NCBI RefSeq assembly: GCF_008801925.2
Contig: NZ_CP062803.1
Coordinates: 124,001 to 188,000 of the forward strand
Origin: Cupriavidus basilensis
GTDB taxonomy: Bacteria; Pseudomonadota; Gammaproteobacteria; Burkholderiales; Burkholderiaceae
Length of the DNA stretch: 64,000 nt
Reading direction: 5' to 3'
Shown: positions 39,792 through 51,110 of the stretch, in pieces
Numbering within the stretch: the first letter of the stretch is position 1
Layout of the letters: each line of letters begins with the position of its first letter
Program-made: the position numbers and the translations under genes
Notes under the pieces: model-generated
Database searches by the model: none
Seen by the model: the letters and a program-made list of their open reading frames with translations, nothing else
What the model was told of the DNA's origin: nothing

Positions 39792-42022
39792 TGGAGAAAC
39801 GCATGCAACAAGAATCCATGGTGACGCGCAGCAAGAACGCCGGCGCGGCACCGGCAAACACTACCCCGGCCACCAGCGTGGTCACGCCGGCCCTGGCCGC
39901 GCAAAAGAGCGGCGGCCATCATCGCCCGCGCGGCGGCATGTTCGCGCCCGAGCTCGTCAAGCCGGCCCTGCTCGATTCGGTGAAGAAGCTCTCGCCGCGC
40001 GATCAGTTGCGCAACCCGGTGATGTTCGTGGTTTATGCGGGCAGCATCCTGACCACGATCCTGTTCTTCCGCGCGCTGTTCTCGCCCGCCACGGCGGGCG
40101 GCGAGAGCGCCGGGTTTATCCTGGCCGTGTCGGTGTGGCTGTGGTTCACCGTGCTGTTCGCCAACTTTGCCGAAGCGCTGGCCGAGGGCCGCAGCAAGCA
40201 GCAAGCCGAAGCGCTGCGCGGGCTCAAGACCACCGTCACCGCCAAGCTGGTCAAGGAGGGCCGGCGCGACTACCGCGCCGCCGGCGCCACCGAGGCGCGC
40301 GGCGCTGCCGCGCTGCGCCGTGGCGACGTGGTGCTGGTCGAGGCGGGCGACATGGTGCCCGGCGACGGGGACGTGATCGAAGGCGTGGCCTCGGTCGACG
40401 AGAGCGCCATTACCGGCGAATCGGCTCCCGTGATCCGCGAGTCCGGCGGCGACTTTTCTTCGGTCACCGGCGGCACGCGCGTGCTGTCCGACTGGATCGT
40501 GGTGCGCATCACCACCAATCCGGGCGAGAGCTTCATCGACCGCATGATCACCATGGTGGAAGGCGCCAAGCGGCAGAAGACGCCGAACGAACTGGCGCTG
40601 ACCATCCTGCTGGTGGGCCTGACCATCGTGCTGCTGCTGGCCACCGCCACGCTGCAGCCGTTCTCGGTGTACAGCGTGCTGGTCGCCAAGGCCGGCATGC
40701 CCGTCACCATCACCGTGCTGATCGCGCTGCTGGTGTGCCTGATCCCGACCACCATCGGCGGCCTGCTGTCGGCCATCGGCGTGGCCGGCATGAGCCGCAT
40801 GATGGAAGCCAACGTGATCGCCACCTCGGGCCGCGCGGTGGAAGCCGCCGGCGACGTGGACGTGCTGCTGCTCGACAAGACCGGCACCATCACGCACGGC
40901 AACCGCCAGGCTTCGCGCTTTATCGCCGCGCCCGGCGTGTCGGCGCAGCAACTGGCCGAAGCCGCCTGGCTGTCATCGCTGGCCGATGAGACGCCGGAAG
41001 GCCGCAGCATCGTCACGCTGGCGCGCCAGCAGGCCGGCGCCGCCACGCCCGATATCAGCGCGCTGCGCCCGATCTTCGTGCCGTTCACCGCGCAGACCCG
41101 CATGAGCGGCGTGGATGCCGGCGGGCGCAGCGTGCGCAAGGGCGCCGCCGATGCCGTGCGCAAGTACGTGACCGAGCGCGCCGGCAAGTTCCCCGAGGCC
41201 GTGATGCAGGCGGTGGACGACGTGGCCCGCGCCGGCAGCACGCCGCTGGTGGTGGCGGAGTCCAGCACCGATGGCGAGCATGTACGCGTGCTCGGCGTGG
41301 TGGAGCTCAAGGACATCGTCAAGGCTGGCATTCGCGAGCGTTTCGGCGAGCTGCGCAAGATGGGCATCAAGACGGTGATGATCACCGGTGACAACCGCCT
41401 CACCGCCGCGTCGATCGCAGCGGAGGCCGGCGTCGATGACTTCCTTGCCGAAGCCACGCCCGAAGCCAAGCTCAAGCTGATCCGCGACTACCAGGCCGAA
41501 GGCCGCCTGGTGGCGATGACCGGCGACGGCACCAACGACGCACCGGCGCTGGCGCAGGCCGACGTGGCGGTGGCGATGAACAGCGGCACGCAGGCGGCAA
41601 AAGAAGCCGGCAACATGGTCGACCTCGACAGCAATCCGACCAAGCTGATCGAGATCGTCGAGATCGGCAAGCAGATGCTGATGACGCGCGGCTCGCTCAC
41701 CACCTTCAGCGTGGCCAATGATGTGGCGAAGTACTTCGCCATCATCCCGGCAGCGTTCGCCACCACGTATCCGCAGCTCAACCAGCTCAACGTGATGGGC
41801 TTGTCCACGCCGGCCTCGGCCATCTTGTCGGCGGTGATCTTCAACGCGCTGATCATCGTGGTGCTGATCCCGCTGGCGCTGCGCGGCGTGGTGTACCGGC
41901 CGCTCGGCGCGGCCATCTTGCTGCGGCGCAACCTGCTGGTGTACGGCCTCGGCGGCATCCTGGTGCCCTTTGTCGGCATCAAGGTGATCGACATGATCCT
42001 GACCCTGTTCGGCTGGGTCTGA
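39791..42022 (+). CDS. kdpB: K+-transporting P-type ATPase catalytic subunit KdpB
   Basis: A 743-residue P-type ATPase. The phosphorylated Asp362 lies in '[13 protein letters not shown]'; the actuator TGES motif appears as '[11 protein letters not shown]' and the hinge motif as '[26 protein letters not shown]'. Compared with the E. coli enzyme (Asp307) there is an N-terminal extension of about 55 residues, Ala/Thr-rich and basic; an ATG at 39803 would shorten it slightly. It hydrolyses ATP to drive K+ uptake through KdpA. Confidence 0.98.
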   Translation: MEKRMQQESMVTRSKNAGAAPANTTPATSVVTPALAAQKSGGHHRPRGGMFAPELVKPALLDSVKKLSPRDQLRNPVMFVVYAGSILTTILFFRALFSPATAGGESAGFILAVSVWLWFTVLFANFAEALAEGRSKQQAEALRGLKTTVTAKLVKEGRRDYRAAGATEARGAAALRRGDVVLVEAGDMVPGDGDVIEGVASVDESAITGESAPVIRESGGDFSSVTGGTRVLSDWIVVRITTNPGESFIDRMITMVEGAKRQKTPNELALTILLVGLTIVLLLATATLQPFSVYSVLVAKAGMPVTITVLIALLVCLIPTTIGGLLSAIGVAGMSRMMEANVIATSGRAVEAAGDVDVLLLDKTGTITHGNRQASRFIAAPGVSAQQLAEAAWLSSLADETPEGRSIVTLARQQAGAATPDISALRPIFVPFTAQTRMSGVDAGGRSVRKGAADAVRKYVTERAGKFPEAVMQAVDDVARAGSTPLVVAESSTDGEHVRVLGVVELKDIVKAGIRERFGELRKMGIKTVMITGDNRLTAASIAAEAGVDDFLAEATPEAKLKLIRDYQAEGRLVAMTGDGTNDAPALAQADVAVAMNSGTQAAKEAGNMVDLDSNPTKLIEIVEIGKQMLMTRGSLTTFSVANDVAKYFAIIPAAFATTYPQLNQLNVMGLSTPASAILSAVIFNALIIVVLIPLALRGVVYRPLGAAILLRRNLLVYGLGGILVPFVGIKVIDMILTLFGWV

Positions 42023-42070
42023 GCGCAGCATCGAACGCATCGAACGCGCTGAACATAAACGGAGCCATCC

Positions 42071-42688
42071 ATGAATACGCAAGTCCAACCCGCCCAGCCC
42101 GCCACGCCCATCCAGGGTGGCCTGCTGCGCCCCATGCTGACGATCTTCGTCGTGCTGTCGGCCGTTACCGGCCTGCTGTACCCCGGCGTGATCACCGGCA
42201 TCTCGCGCGTCGTGTTCCCGCATGAAGCGGCCGGCTCGCTGATCGTCAAGGACGGCCGCGCCATCGGCTCGGAACTGATCGGCCAGCCGTTCTCGGATCC
42301 GAAGTACTTCTGGGGCCGCTTGTCGGCCACCGCGCCCATGCCTTACAACGCCGCGGCTTCCGGCGGCTCCAACCTTGGCCCGAGCAACCCGGCCCTGACC
42401 GATGCCGCGCGCGCCCGTATCGACGCGCTGCGCGAGGCGGACCCCGGCAACAAGGCGCCCGTGCCGGTGGATCTGGTCACGGCTTCGGGCAGTGGCCTCG
42501 ATCCGCAGATCAGCCCGGCCGCGGCGCAGTACCAGGCGGTGCGCGTGGCCCGCTTGCGCGGCCTGCCGCTGGAGCGCGTAGAGGCGCTGGTTGCGGCCAA
42601 CACGGAAAAGCCGCTGCTTGCGGTGATGGGGGATCCGGTGGTGAATGTGCTCCAGTTGAACCTGGCGCTGGATGCCGAGAAGCGGTAA
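42071..42688 (+). CDS. kdpC: K+-transporting ATPase subunit KdpC
   Basis: A 205-residue single-pass subunit. It has the N-terminal helix '[25 protein letters not shown]' and a periplasmic domain with the conserved '[22 protein letters not shown]', '[11 protein letters not shown]', '[21 protein letters not shown]' and 'VARLRGLP' motifs. It acts as an assembly or catalytic chaperone for KdpB. GGAG lies about 6 nt before the ATG, 48 bp after kdpB. Confidence 0.98.
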   Translation: MNTQVQPAQPATPIQGGLLRPMLTIFVVLSAVTGLLYPGVITGISRVVFPHEAAGSLIVKDGRAIGSELIGQPFSDPKYFWGRLSATAPMPYNAAASGGSNLGPSNPALTDAARARIDALREADPGNKAPVPVDLVTASGSGLDPQISPAAAQYQAVRVARLRGLPLERVEALVAANTEKPLLAVMGDPVVNVLQLNLALDAEKR

Positions 42689-42729
42689 GGGCGCACGCGA
42701 TTGCCTCGCCATGCATCCACGGGTTTGCT

Positions 42730-42864
42730 CCCCTCTCCCGCATGGCGGGAGAAGGGCGGGAGGGGCGGGAGAAGGGCGGGCCGGATAAAACCGTTGGCTC
42801 CGCTTCCAGTGGCTCCTAGCCGAACCGCCCCTCTCCCCGGCCCTCTCCCCATGAGGGGAGAGGG
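42730..42864. repeat. GC-rich palindromic (REP-like) cluster between kdpC and kdpD
   Basis: The 308-bp gap 42689-42996 carries CCCTCTCCCGC-ATG-GCGGGAGAAGGG (from about 42731) followed by tandem GGGCGGGA units. A second palindrome, CCCTCTCCCC-ATGA-GGGGAGAGGG, lies at 42841-42864. These resemble the CCCTCTCCCC-type intergenic palindromes common in proteobacteria. They may stabilise the kdpFABC mRNA or lower read-through into kdpDE. The rest of the gap shows nothing definite. Confidence 0.7.
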
Positions 42865-42996
42865 AGAGACAGCCGTCGTCATGGCGCGTGGTCTTGGCCC
42901 GTTCGGCGGCTTCGGCATGCGCCGCCGGCGCGCTATTCGCGCGGGGTTTGACCTCAGGCGTGGCACAATCGTTTTCATCCATCCTCCTCCCGGGCA

Positions 42997-45942
42997 ATGA
43001 CCCCCACCATGCCTGACACCGCCCAGCGCGACGCCCCCGGCCGGCCCGATCCCGATGCCTTGCTGCAACGCATGCAGCAGGAGGGCGAGCGCGCCGCGCG
43101 CGGCAAGCTGCGGGTGTATTTCGGCGCCTCCGCGGGCGTGGGCAAGACCTTTGCCATGCTGACCGCGGCGCGAGCGCTGCGCGAGCAGGGCAGCGATGTC
43201 GTGATCGGCGTGGTGGAGACCCATGGCCGCGCGGAGACCGAGGCGTTGGTCGCGGGGCTGGAGCGGCTGCCAATGAAGGCCATGCCGCATCACAAGCTCG
43301 ACGACCGCGTGCTGCAGGAGTTCGACCTGGACGGCGCGCTGGCCCGGCGCCCGGCGCTGATCCTGGTCGACGAGCTGGCGCACTCCAACGCGTCCGGCAG
43401 CCGCCACCCCAAGCGTTGGCAGGACATCGAGGAGCTGCTCTCGGCCGGCATCGATGTATGGACCACCGTCAACGTGCAGCACCTGGACAGCCTTAACGAG
43501 GCGGTGGGCGGCATCACCGGCATCCGTGTGTGGGAGACGGTACCCGACACGGTCTTCGATGACGCCGACGAAGTCATCCTGGTGGACCTGCCCGCCGACG
43601 AATTGCTGCGGCGGCTGCGCGACGGCAAGGTCTACCTGCCGGAGCAGGCGCGCACCGCGGCCACCAATTTTTTCCGCAAGGGCAACCTGATCGCGTTGCG
43701 CGAGCTCGCGCTGCGCCGCACCGCCGACCGCGTCGACGACGACGTGCGCGCATACCGCCATGCCGAATCCATCCGTCCGGTGTGGCGCACGCGCGAGGCA
43801 GTGCTCGCGTGCATCGGCACCGGCGACGATGCCGCGCAGGTGGTCAAGAGCGCGCGCCGGCTGGCCGGGCAGCTCGATTGCGACTGGCATGTGGTCACGG
43901 TGGCCACGCCGCGCCTGGCGCCGCTCGCCGGGCACGAGCGCGCGAATATCGAGGAGGCGATGCGGCTGGCCGAAGAGCTGGGCGCGCGCACCGAGACGCT
44001 GGCCGGCAGCGATATCGTGCAGGCGGTGGCGGGTTATGTGCGGCGCCACAACCTCACCAAGGTTGTTGTCGGGCGGGCCCCCGGCAACTGGCGCCGCAGC
44101 GGCGGCAGCCTCCTGGCACGCGGCCGGGCGCTGCTGGCGCTCGGCTTGTCGCCGTTCCTGGGCACGCGTGCCTGGCTGTTCGGGCGCCATAGCTTTGCCG
44201 ATTCGCTGGCGCTCGGTTGCCCGGAGATCGACGTGATCCGCGTGGCCGCCGACGCCATGGGCGCCGATACGCGCGGCCGCGCTCAGCCGGCGGGCGGGCG
44301 CGCCGACGTGCGCGAGGATCCGGCGCGCAACGACGACAGCAGCGTGGTGGCGCACCGCATCGACTACCTGTGGGCGGTTGCATGGTGCGGGGGCGCCAGC
44401 TTGTTGTCGGCGCTGACGCGGCCATGGTTCGACCTGGTCAATATCGCGATGTTGTTCCTCGCGGCCGTGGTCGGCGTGGCGCTGCGCCACGGCCGCGGCC
44501 CCGCCGCGCTGGCTTCGGTGCTGTCGGTGGCGGCCTTCGACTTTTTCTTCGTGCCGCCGCGCATGTCCTTCGCGGTGAGCGACGTGCAGTACCTCGTGAC
44601 GTTCGCGGTGTTGCTGACGGTGGGCCTGGTGATCGGCCAGCTTACCGCCGGGCTGCGCGAGCAGGCCCAGGTGTCGGTGGAGCGCGAGACCGATGCGCGC
44701 ACCCTGTACGAGCTGGCGCGCGAGTTGTCCGCTGCCTTGATGCCAGAGCAGATCATCGACATCAGCAGCCGCTTCCTGCAAGCCGCGCTTGGTGCGCGCT
44801 CGGCGTTCTTCCTCGTCTCGCCCAAGGGGCGGCTGATGCCGCCGGTGATCGATCCCACGCAGCGAGGCAATGACGCGATCGATCCCGTGCTGGCGCAATG
44901 GGTGTTTGATCACGGCCAGCCCGCCGGCACCGGCACGCATACGCTGCCGGGCAGCACCGTGCTCTACCTGCCGCTCAAGGCGCCGATGCAGACGCGCGGT
45001 GTGCTGGCGGTGGAGCCGCAGGAGTGGCGTGCCTTTGCGCGGCCCGAGCGGCGCCGCCAGATCGACGTGTTCGCCACGCTGATCGCGATCGCCATCGAGC
45101 GGCTGCATTACGTGGAGGTCGCGCAGCAGGCGCTGGTGTCGATGGAGTCGGAGCGGCTGCGCAGCTCGCTGCTGGCCGCCGTCTCGCATGATCTGCGCAC
45201 GCCGCTGACCAGCCTGATCGGCATGGCCGAGACCATGCAGCGCACCGAGCCGCCGCTGCCTGCGCCGCTGTCGGAAACCGTCGCCGCCATGCGCGAGCAA
45301 GCGTTGCGCATGCGCACCATGGTGGTCAATCTGCTCGACATGGCGCGGCTGCAAAGCCGCGACGTGCGCATGCAAAAGGAGTGGCAGTCGCTCGAAGAGC
45401 TGGTCGGCGCGGCGCTTGCCGGCATGCGTGATGCGTTGTCGCGGCACCATGTGTCGGTCGCGGATCTGTCGGCGCTGCCGCTGGTGGAGTGCGATGCGGT
45501 GCTGATGGAGCGGGTGCTGTGCAACCTGCTGGAGAACGCTGCCAAGTACACGCCGCCGGGCACCGGCATCCGCATCTCCGGCGAAGTGGTCGAAGCGGAG
45601 GTGCGGCTCGCGGTGGAGGATGACGGCCCCGGCGTGCCGCGCGGGCAAGAACTCTCGATCTTCCAGAAATTCACGCGCGGCGAGCGCGAATCCGCGACCG
45701 CGGGCGTTGGCCTCGGCCTGGCCGTGTGCGAGGCCATCGTGCAGGTGCACGGCGGGCGCATCTGGGTGGAGAGCGTGAACGCGGACCACACCGGCGCGCG
45801 CTTTGTCGTGGCGCTGCCGCGCGGCAATCCGCCTGCGATCGAGGCCGAGCCGCCCGAGGCACTTGAATCGGCGCAGCTTGCCACGCACGGCAACGGCGCC
45901 GGGCTGGTTGCGCACGATGCAGCACACAAGGAGTCCAACTAA
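42997..45942 (+). CDS. kdpD: Osmosensitive K+ channel sensor histidine kinase KdpD
   Basis: A 981-residue sensor kinase. The N-terminal cytosolic KdpD domain has a Walker A 'GASAGVGKT' (43-51) and 'LVDELAHSNASGSRHPKRW'. Then come a Usp-like domain, four short transmembrane helices (about 455-550), a GAF-like region, the H-box 'AAVSHDLRTPLTSLIGMAE' with His731, an N-box with 'CNLLENAAKYTP' and G-boxes 'VEDDGPGVP' and 'GVGLGLAV'. It senses low K+/turgor and phosphorylates KdpE. It is longer than E. coli KdpD (His673), mainly by variable inserts. kdpE follows after one base. Confidence 0.97.
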   Translation: MTPTMPDTAQRDAPGRPDPDALLQRMQQEGERAARGKLRVYFGASAGVGKTFAMLTAARALREQGSDVVIGVVETHGRAETEALVAGLERLPMKAMPHHKLDDRVLQEFDLDGALARRPALILVDELAHSNASGSRHPKRWQDIEELLSAGIDVWTTVNVQHLDSLNEAVGGITGIRVWETVPDTVFDDADEVILVDLPADELLRRLRDGKVYLPEQARTAATNFFRKGNLIALRELALRRTADRVDDDVRAYRHAESIRPVWRTREAVLACIGTGDDAAQVVKSARRLAGQLDCDWHVVTVATPRLAPLAGHERANIEEAMRLAEELGARTETLAGSDIVQAVAGYVRRHNLTKVVVGRAPGNWRRSGGSLLARGRALLALGLSPFLGTRAWLFGRHSFADSLALGCPEIDVIRVAADAMGADTRGRAQPAGGRADVREDPARNDDSSVVAHRIDYLWAVAWCGGASLLSALTRPWFDLVNIAMLFLAAVVGVALRHGRGPAALASVLSVAAFDFFFVPPRMSFAVSDVQYLVTFAVLLTVGLVIGQLTAGLREQAQVSVERETDARTLYELARELSAALMPEQIIDISSRFLQAALGARSAFFLVSPKGRLMPPVIDPTQRGNDAIDPVLAQWVFDHGQPAGTGTHTLPGSTVLYLPLKAPMQTRGVLAVEPQEWRAFARPERRRQIDVFATLIAIAIERLHYVEVAQQALVSMESERLRSSLLAAVSHDLRTPLTSLIGMAETMQRTEPPLPAPLSETVAAMREQALRMRTMVVNLLDMARLQSRDVRMQKEWQSLEELVGAALAGMRDALSRHHVSVADLSALPLVECDAVLMERVLCNLLENAAKYTPPGTGIRISGEVVEAEVRLAVEDDGPGVPRGQELSIFQKFTRGERESATAGVGLGLAVCEAIVQVHGGRIWVESVNADHTGARFVVALPRGNPPAIEAEPPEALESAQLATHGNGAGLVAHDAAHKESN

Positions 45943-45943
45943 A

Positions 45944-46639
45944 ATGGCATTTGAATTTTCGCCAACTGTCTTGCTGGTCGAAGACGAGCCGCATATCCGG
46001 CGCTTCGTGCGCGAGGCGCTGCAGGCAGAAGGCTGCGCCGTGCATGAGGCCGAGACGCTCAAGCGCGGCCTGATCGATGCCGGCACGCGCCAGCCCGACG
46101 TGGTGATCCTCGACCTGGGCCTGCCCGATGGCGACGGCATGACGCTGATCCGCGAGATGCGTACCTGGACCGAAGTGCCGGTGCTGGTGCTGTCGGCGCG
46201 CTCTGGCGAGGACGACAAGATCGCCGCGCTGGACGCTGGCGCGGACGACTACCTGACCAAGCCCTTCGGCGTGGGCGAGCTGATCGCGCGCGTGCGTGTG
46301 CTGCTGCGCCGCCACGCCAAGACCAATCCGCAAGGCACGCCGCAGGTCGGCTTTGGCGAGGTGCAGATCGACCTGGCCAACCGCGTGGTCACCCGCGCCG
46401 GGCAGGATGTGCACCTGACGCCGATCGAGTATCGCCTGCTCGCCGTGCTGATCGCGCATCGCGGCAAGGTCATGACGCATCGCGAACTGCTGCGTGAAGT
46501 CTGGGGGCCGGCGCACTCGGAGAGCAGCCACTACCTGCGGGTGTACATGGGGCACCTGCGCCACAAGCTGGAAGCCGATCCCGCGCAACCCGCGCACCTG
46601 ATGACGGAGGTGGGGGTGGGATATCGGTTCGTTGGGTGA
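45944..46639 (+). CDS. kdpE: Response regulator KdpE
   Basis: A 231-residue OmpR-type regulator with an intact receiver: acidic pocket 'LVEDEPHIRRF', phospho-acceptor Asp57 (VVILDLGLPDGDG), and Thr/Ser and Lys (LTKPFGVGEL). The C-terminal winged helix includes 'THRELLREVWGPAHSESSHYLRVYMGHLRHKLE', the KdpE-type recognition helix. It activates kdpFABC, probably through the site at 37617. AAGGAG lies 11 nt before the ATG. Confidence 0.97.
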   Translation: MAFEFSPTVLLVEDEPHIRRFVREALQAEGCAVHEAETLKRGLIDAGTRQPDVVILDLGLPDGDGMTLIREMRTWTEVPVLVLSARSGEDDKIAALDAGADDYLTKPFGVGELIARVRVLLRRHAKTNPQGTPQVGFGEVQIDLANRVVTRAGQDVHLTPIEYRLLAVLIAHRGKVMTHRELLREVWGPAHSESSHYLRVYMGHLRHKLEADPAQPAHLMTEVGVGYRFVG

Positions 46640-46641
46640 TG

Positions 46642-46673
46642 CCATCGGCCGGCAACAGGGTGCCGGCCGATGG
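46642..46673. terminator. Bidirectional terminator-like hairpin after kdpE
   Basis: A perfect 13-bp stem, CCATCGGCCGGCA (46642-46654) with TGCCGGCCGATGG (46661-46673) and an ACAGGG loop, occupies the gap between kdpE and the convergent membrane-protein gene. Confidence 0.65.
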
Positions 46674-46685
46674 GTAGTCAGGTAA

Positions 46686-48050
46686 TCAGGCGGCCGGCTC
46701 AAGTGGCGCCGGTGGCCTGTAGCGCAGGTTGCCCAGCACGGGCAGATGCCGCAGGAAACGGAACATGCCGTGGTGGTCGATCCATCTGGCGTAAGCCACA
46801 TAGTCCGGATCCTGGGACAGGTGCCGCTCTTCCGTCATGGCCCGCATTGCATAGATGCCATTCAAGGCCAGCAGCAGCAGGCAGTGGCGTAGTGTTTCAT
46901 CCGCCGAGCCCTGGGCCATGAAGGGGATGGAGATCATCCACCAGGACAGGTTCTTGGCCACATAGGCGGGATGCTTGGTCCACCGGTAAGGCCCGTTGGT
47001 GATGATGCCCCGGTGGGTCAGGTTCGAGAACCGCGCGCCGAAGATCACCGTTGCCCAGACGTAGATCGCCGTCAGCGCCAGGATCGCGCTGCCCCAGATG
47101 CCATAGAGCAGCGGTGTGTTCCAAAGCCATGCGCCCCACTGAAGGCCGGTCTCGTAATGCAGGTACTGCCGCCCGATCAGCGACCAGAACGGCTCGTAGC
47201 ATATCAGCGCCACTGCCCAGCCCAGCATGGACGGCTCAGCCGAGCGCACGTGCGTGTCGGTGATGCGCAGCGCCATCAGGTAGCCCATCACCACCAGGCC
47301 GACATCGATGAAATACAGGAAGCCGTAGAGCAGGTCGAACCAGGCCTTGAAGCTCGTCAGCAGCGCAAAGTCGGCGGCGATGAAGCGCGCCAGGTCATTG
47401 CACATATAGGTGAACATCAGGGGCAGGAAGAAGCCCTTGATCAACCACGCTAGCAGCTGCTGCCCCACCACCTTGCCATCCATCTTGTCCCACTGCAGCG
47501 TGACCAGCTTGCCCATGTGCCAGTAGCCATCCAGGGGCCGGGCCATCTTGCGGTCGACGAAGAAGAAATAGGGCAGCGCCAGTGAGACCCAGGCCGGCAG
47601 CACGATTGCCAGCATGGAGAAATAGCGCGCGTAGAAGTCCGCATGATATTCGGGGAACAGCCAGTACAGCAGGCCGACAAAGCCCATGCTGCCAAGCAGG
47701 CCCGCAAATTTGGTCAGGCTGCGGTGCCACGACGGATTGTCCCGGGAAAAATCCAGGCCGGTGGAGGCGCGCAAGTGCACCTTGCGCCAGATCAGGTCGA
47801 GCAGGAAGATGGCCGCCGCCGTCACCCCGACGATGAACAAGGCTGAATGGACCATGTTCTCGCCGAAGGGCCGGTCGGTGCGCACGATGGTGACGGCAAG
47901 CAGGAAGGCGGCCAGGCCAACGGCGGCGACGGCGCCGTGGGTGGCTGAGCGGGGCCGTAGCGCTTTGTCTTGCGGTGTCGTCACTGACTGGTTCCCCTCG
48001 GTGACGCCATGTTGGATATCGCAGTGAGTGCGACTGGCTTGATTGCGCAT
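46686..48050 (-). CDS. Polytopic membrane protein with isoprenylcysteine-methyltransferase-like C-terminus
   Basis: A 454-residue protein with about ten predicted helices. The C-terminal third ('NLTHRGIITNGPYRWTKHPAYVAKNLSWW' and 'EERHLSQDPDYVAYA') matches the ICMT/PEMT-like membrane methyltransferase fold, where the RxxxHPxYxxK-type motif and the Glu-Glu/Arg near the end bind S-adenosylmethionine. The substrate is unknown; it may be lipid or small-molecule methylation. The N-terminal region adds extra helices of no known domain. The start is uncertain: the ATG at 48050 lacks a good ribosome-binding site, while a GTG at about 47,984 has GGGGAA upstream. It is divergent from the 7TMR-DISM sensor kinase. 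Confidence 0.72.
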   Translation of the reverse strand: MRNQASRTHCDIQHGVTEGNQSVTTPQDKALRPRSATHGAVAAVGLAAFLLAVTIVRTDRPFGENMVHSALFIVGVTAAAIFLLDLIWRKVHLRASTGLDFSRDNPSWHRSLTKFAGLLGSMGFVGLLYWLFPEYHADFYARYFSMLAIVLPAWVSLALPYFFFVDRKMARPLDGYWHMGKLVTLQWDKMDGKVVGQQLLAWLIKGFFLPLMFTYMCNDLARFIAADFALLTSFKAWFDLLYGFLYFIDVGLVVMGYLMALRITDTHVRSAEPSMLGWAVALICYEPFWSLIGRQYLHYETGLQWGAWLWNTPLLYGIWGSAILALTAIYVWATVIFGARFSNLTHRGIITNGPYRWTKHPAYVAKNLSWWMISIPFMAQGSADETLRHCLLLLALNGIYAMRAMTEERHLSQDPDYVAYARWIDHHGMFRFLRHLPVLGNLRYRPPAPLEPAA

Positions 48051-48222
48051 GGCGGATAGATGTCGAGTGCTGTGATCTGTTATCTGTTATCTGCGCCGAT
48101 CCTATCCAATGGAATCACCGTAAAACTGACAAATCCTGACATTGCCTGGGAAAGTGAAAAAGGCCGATCCTTGCTGGGATATAGTCATGGCCTTTTTACG
48201 CGAAACACGATTTGAAGGGACA

Positions 48223-50259
<2,037 letters not shown>

Positions 50260-51110
50260 CCCTTGCGGTGGGCGGTCTTGAGCGGCAATTCGCTGCCCGA
50301 TTCGCTGCGCCAGCGTTGCCGCAGGCGGCTGACCATGGTCTCCAGCCGGCGCTCGTCGTAGCTCAGCCAGTCAAAGCCGAAGCCTTCGGCGATCTGGCGG
50401 CGATCGACGGGCTGGGTGGGATGGAGCGCCAGCATTTCGAGCAGCTTGCTCTCGTTGGACGACACGGTCAGGCGGGCTCCCGCAGGCGCCACCAGCGTGC
50501 TGGCCTGCCGGTCGAGCCACCAGTTGGAGACGACGCGGCGGCTCAAGGCGCGCAGGATGGCGTCAAATTCGAGCAGCTTGATCGGCTTGACGAGATAGTG
50601 GTCCGCCCCGCCGTTCAGGCCGTGCAGCTTGTCCTGCGTTTCGCCACGGGCCGTGAGCATGACGATGCCGCAGCCGGGGCGCTCGCGGCGCAGGCGGCTG
50701 GCCGCATCGAAACCCGTGCCGTCGGGGAGCATGACGTCGATGACGGCAATGTCCGCCTGTGCGGCCAGCGGCCGGAATTGCGCCAGGCTGCCGGCCTGGC
50801 TGACCTTCCAGCCTCGCTTTTGCAGGAAAGCCGCTATTTCCTCGCGCAGTTCGACCTCATCCTCGAGCAGGACCAGATTGCCCATTCCAAAACCTTGCAG
50901 CGGTTGCGTTCCATGATCGTGGCGAGGAACCTCCATGCTTGCCTGACAAGATTCGACGGCGTCTGCCGGGCTCCACCACTCCTGGCCGTTGCCCTGGCAT
51001 CTGTGCCCAGGGTGGCTTAGGCGGTATTACGGCCAGACCGGCAGGAACCTTTAGGCCCGGGCGCTATCCCGGGCGCAATCCCGGCGCGTCATGCCACGAT
51101 GCAAGCCACC

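Noticed and set aside
42730..42864. CRISPR-like array between kdpC and kdpD
   Set aside because: The units are short GC-rich palindromes without regular spacers or repeats of 23-40 bp.
42343..46218. A 1291-codon open frame antisense to kdpC, kdpD and kdpE
   Set aside because: High-GC codon structure of kdp genes leaves the antisense frame open. The translation is His/Arg/Gln-rich with no domain, and the sense genes are certain.
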